The notes under the pieces were generated by a model that was not told the origin of the DNA, ran no database searches, and was given only the letters and a program-made list of their open reading frames with translations. Positions 6,643-6,716 of a stretch of DNA of 6,716 bases are shown here, in pieces (position 1 is the stretch's first letter; each line of letters begins with the position of its first letter). Source of the stretch: Ilumatobacteraceae bacterium (GTDB lineage Bacteria; Actinomycetota; Acidimicrobiia; Acidimicrobiales; Ilumatobacteraceae); NCBI GenBank assembly GCA_023254985.1, contig JALRJT010000136.1, forward strand, positions 1-6,716, read 5' to 3'. The translations under genes and the position numbers were made by a program.

Positions 6643-6716
6643 CCTTGCCTCCACGATCGATTCCGGCGGACACTCGCGACAGACCGTCACCGATGAGTCC
6701 CGTGCCGATGGTGAGG
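6635..6716 (-). CDS. ABC importer permease, C-terminal end only (DppC-like)
   Basis: The last 26 codons and TAA stop (6637-6635) of a minus-strand gene whose body lies beyond the window edge. The visible residues read LTIGTGLIGDGLSRVSAGID followed by a short Gly/Lys/Glu tail. The segment with LIGDGLS near the C-terminus is typical of DppC/OppC-type inner-membrane permeases, whose last membrane helix is followed by a GDGLRD-like stretch. The gene overlaps the GTG start of the fused ATPase by 8 bases (GTGAGTAA), the usual arrangement in peptide-type importer operons, which supports both the reading frame and the family. With so little sequence, DppC versus DppB rests mainly on the position directly before the ATPase gene. 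Confidence 0.7.
   Translation of the reverse strand, partial: LTIGTGLIGDGLSRVSAGIDRGGKGE
6648..6652 (-). promoter_or_regulatory. Ribosome binding site of the fused ABC ATPase
   Basis: On the minus strand GGAGG lies 5 nt before the GTG at 6642, inside the last codons of the permease gene. It decides the start codon of the ATPase gene in favour of GTG 6642 over the in-frame GTG 48 bases upstream. Confidence 0.8.

Noticed and set aside
5887..6696. A 269-codon plus-strand open frame opposite the ABC ATPase gene
   Set aside because: It lies opposite clear ATPase motifs, has a low-complexity, His/Arg/Asp-rich translation with no recognisable domain, and is expected in GC-rich DNA with few stops on the opposite strand.
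1..6716. Frequent GATCG, CGTCGA and similar short words on both strands
   Set aside because: They are scattered within coding sequence in step with Asp, Arg, Val and Ile codon choice and show no regular spacing, so they reflect composition rather than a repeat array or binding-site cluster.

Overview
The window is GC-rich, gene-dense bacterial DNA in which every junction between genes is a 2-bp gap or an overlap. Codon use, GTG/TTG starts and the gene families suit a high-GC bacterium. An actinobacterium (for example Acidimicrobiia) or an alphaproteobacterium are both possible, and the sequence alone does not decide between them. There are no RNA genes, insertion sequences, CRISPR arrays or long intergenic regions, and no promoter or terminator could be supported.

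Plus strand, 2-3743, is a three-gene acyl-CoA operon. It holds the C-terminal four-fifths of an acyl-CoA dehydrogenase (cut by the window edge), a fused ADP-forming acyl-CoA synthetase (CoA-binding, phosphohistidine and ATP-grasp parts in one chain), and a crotonase that closely resembles carnitinyl-CoA dehydratase CaiD. The expected chemistry is activation of an acid to its CoA thioester, alpha,beta-desaturation, and hydration (or the reverse). The gene order dehydrogenase, CoA ligase, CaiD-like hydratase recalls CaiA, CaiC and CaiD of the E. coli carnitine operon, but with an ADP-forming ligase where E. coli has an AMP-forming one.

Minus strand, 6716-3740, reads toward the first operon. It holds the last 26 codons of a Dpp/Opp-type ABC permease, a fused double-ATPase subunit of the same peptide-type importer, and a cytoplasmic serine hydrolase of the beta-lactamase/family VIII esterase fold. 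The permease and ATPase genes overlap by 8 bp, and the ATPase and hydrolase genes by 4 bp (ATGA). The hydrolase is therefore probably made with the transporter and acts on what it imports.

The two operons converge and their stop codons overlap by 4 bp. A plausible but unproven reading is an uptake and catabolism locus: an importer brings in a small cationic, peptide-like or esterified compound, the hydrolase trims it, and the CoA enzymes degrade the acid. Carnitine, gamma-butyrobetaine or a derivative is the leading guess, because of the CaiD similarity. Nothing here is clearly a wholly new system. The points most worth checking are the ligase replacement in a cai-like gene order, an Asp at the usual catalytic Glu of the dehydrogenase, and the transporter-coupled hydrolase.
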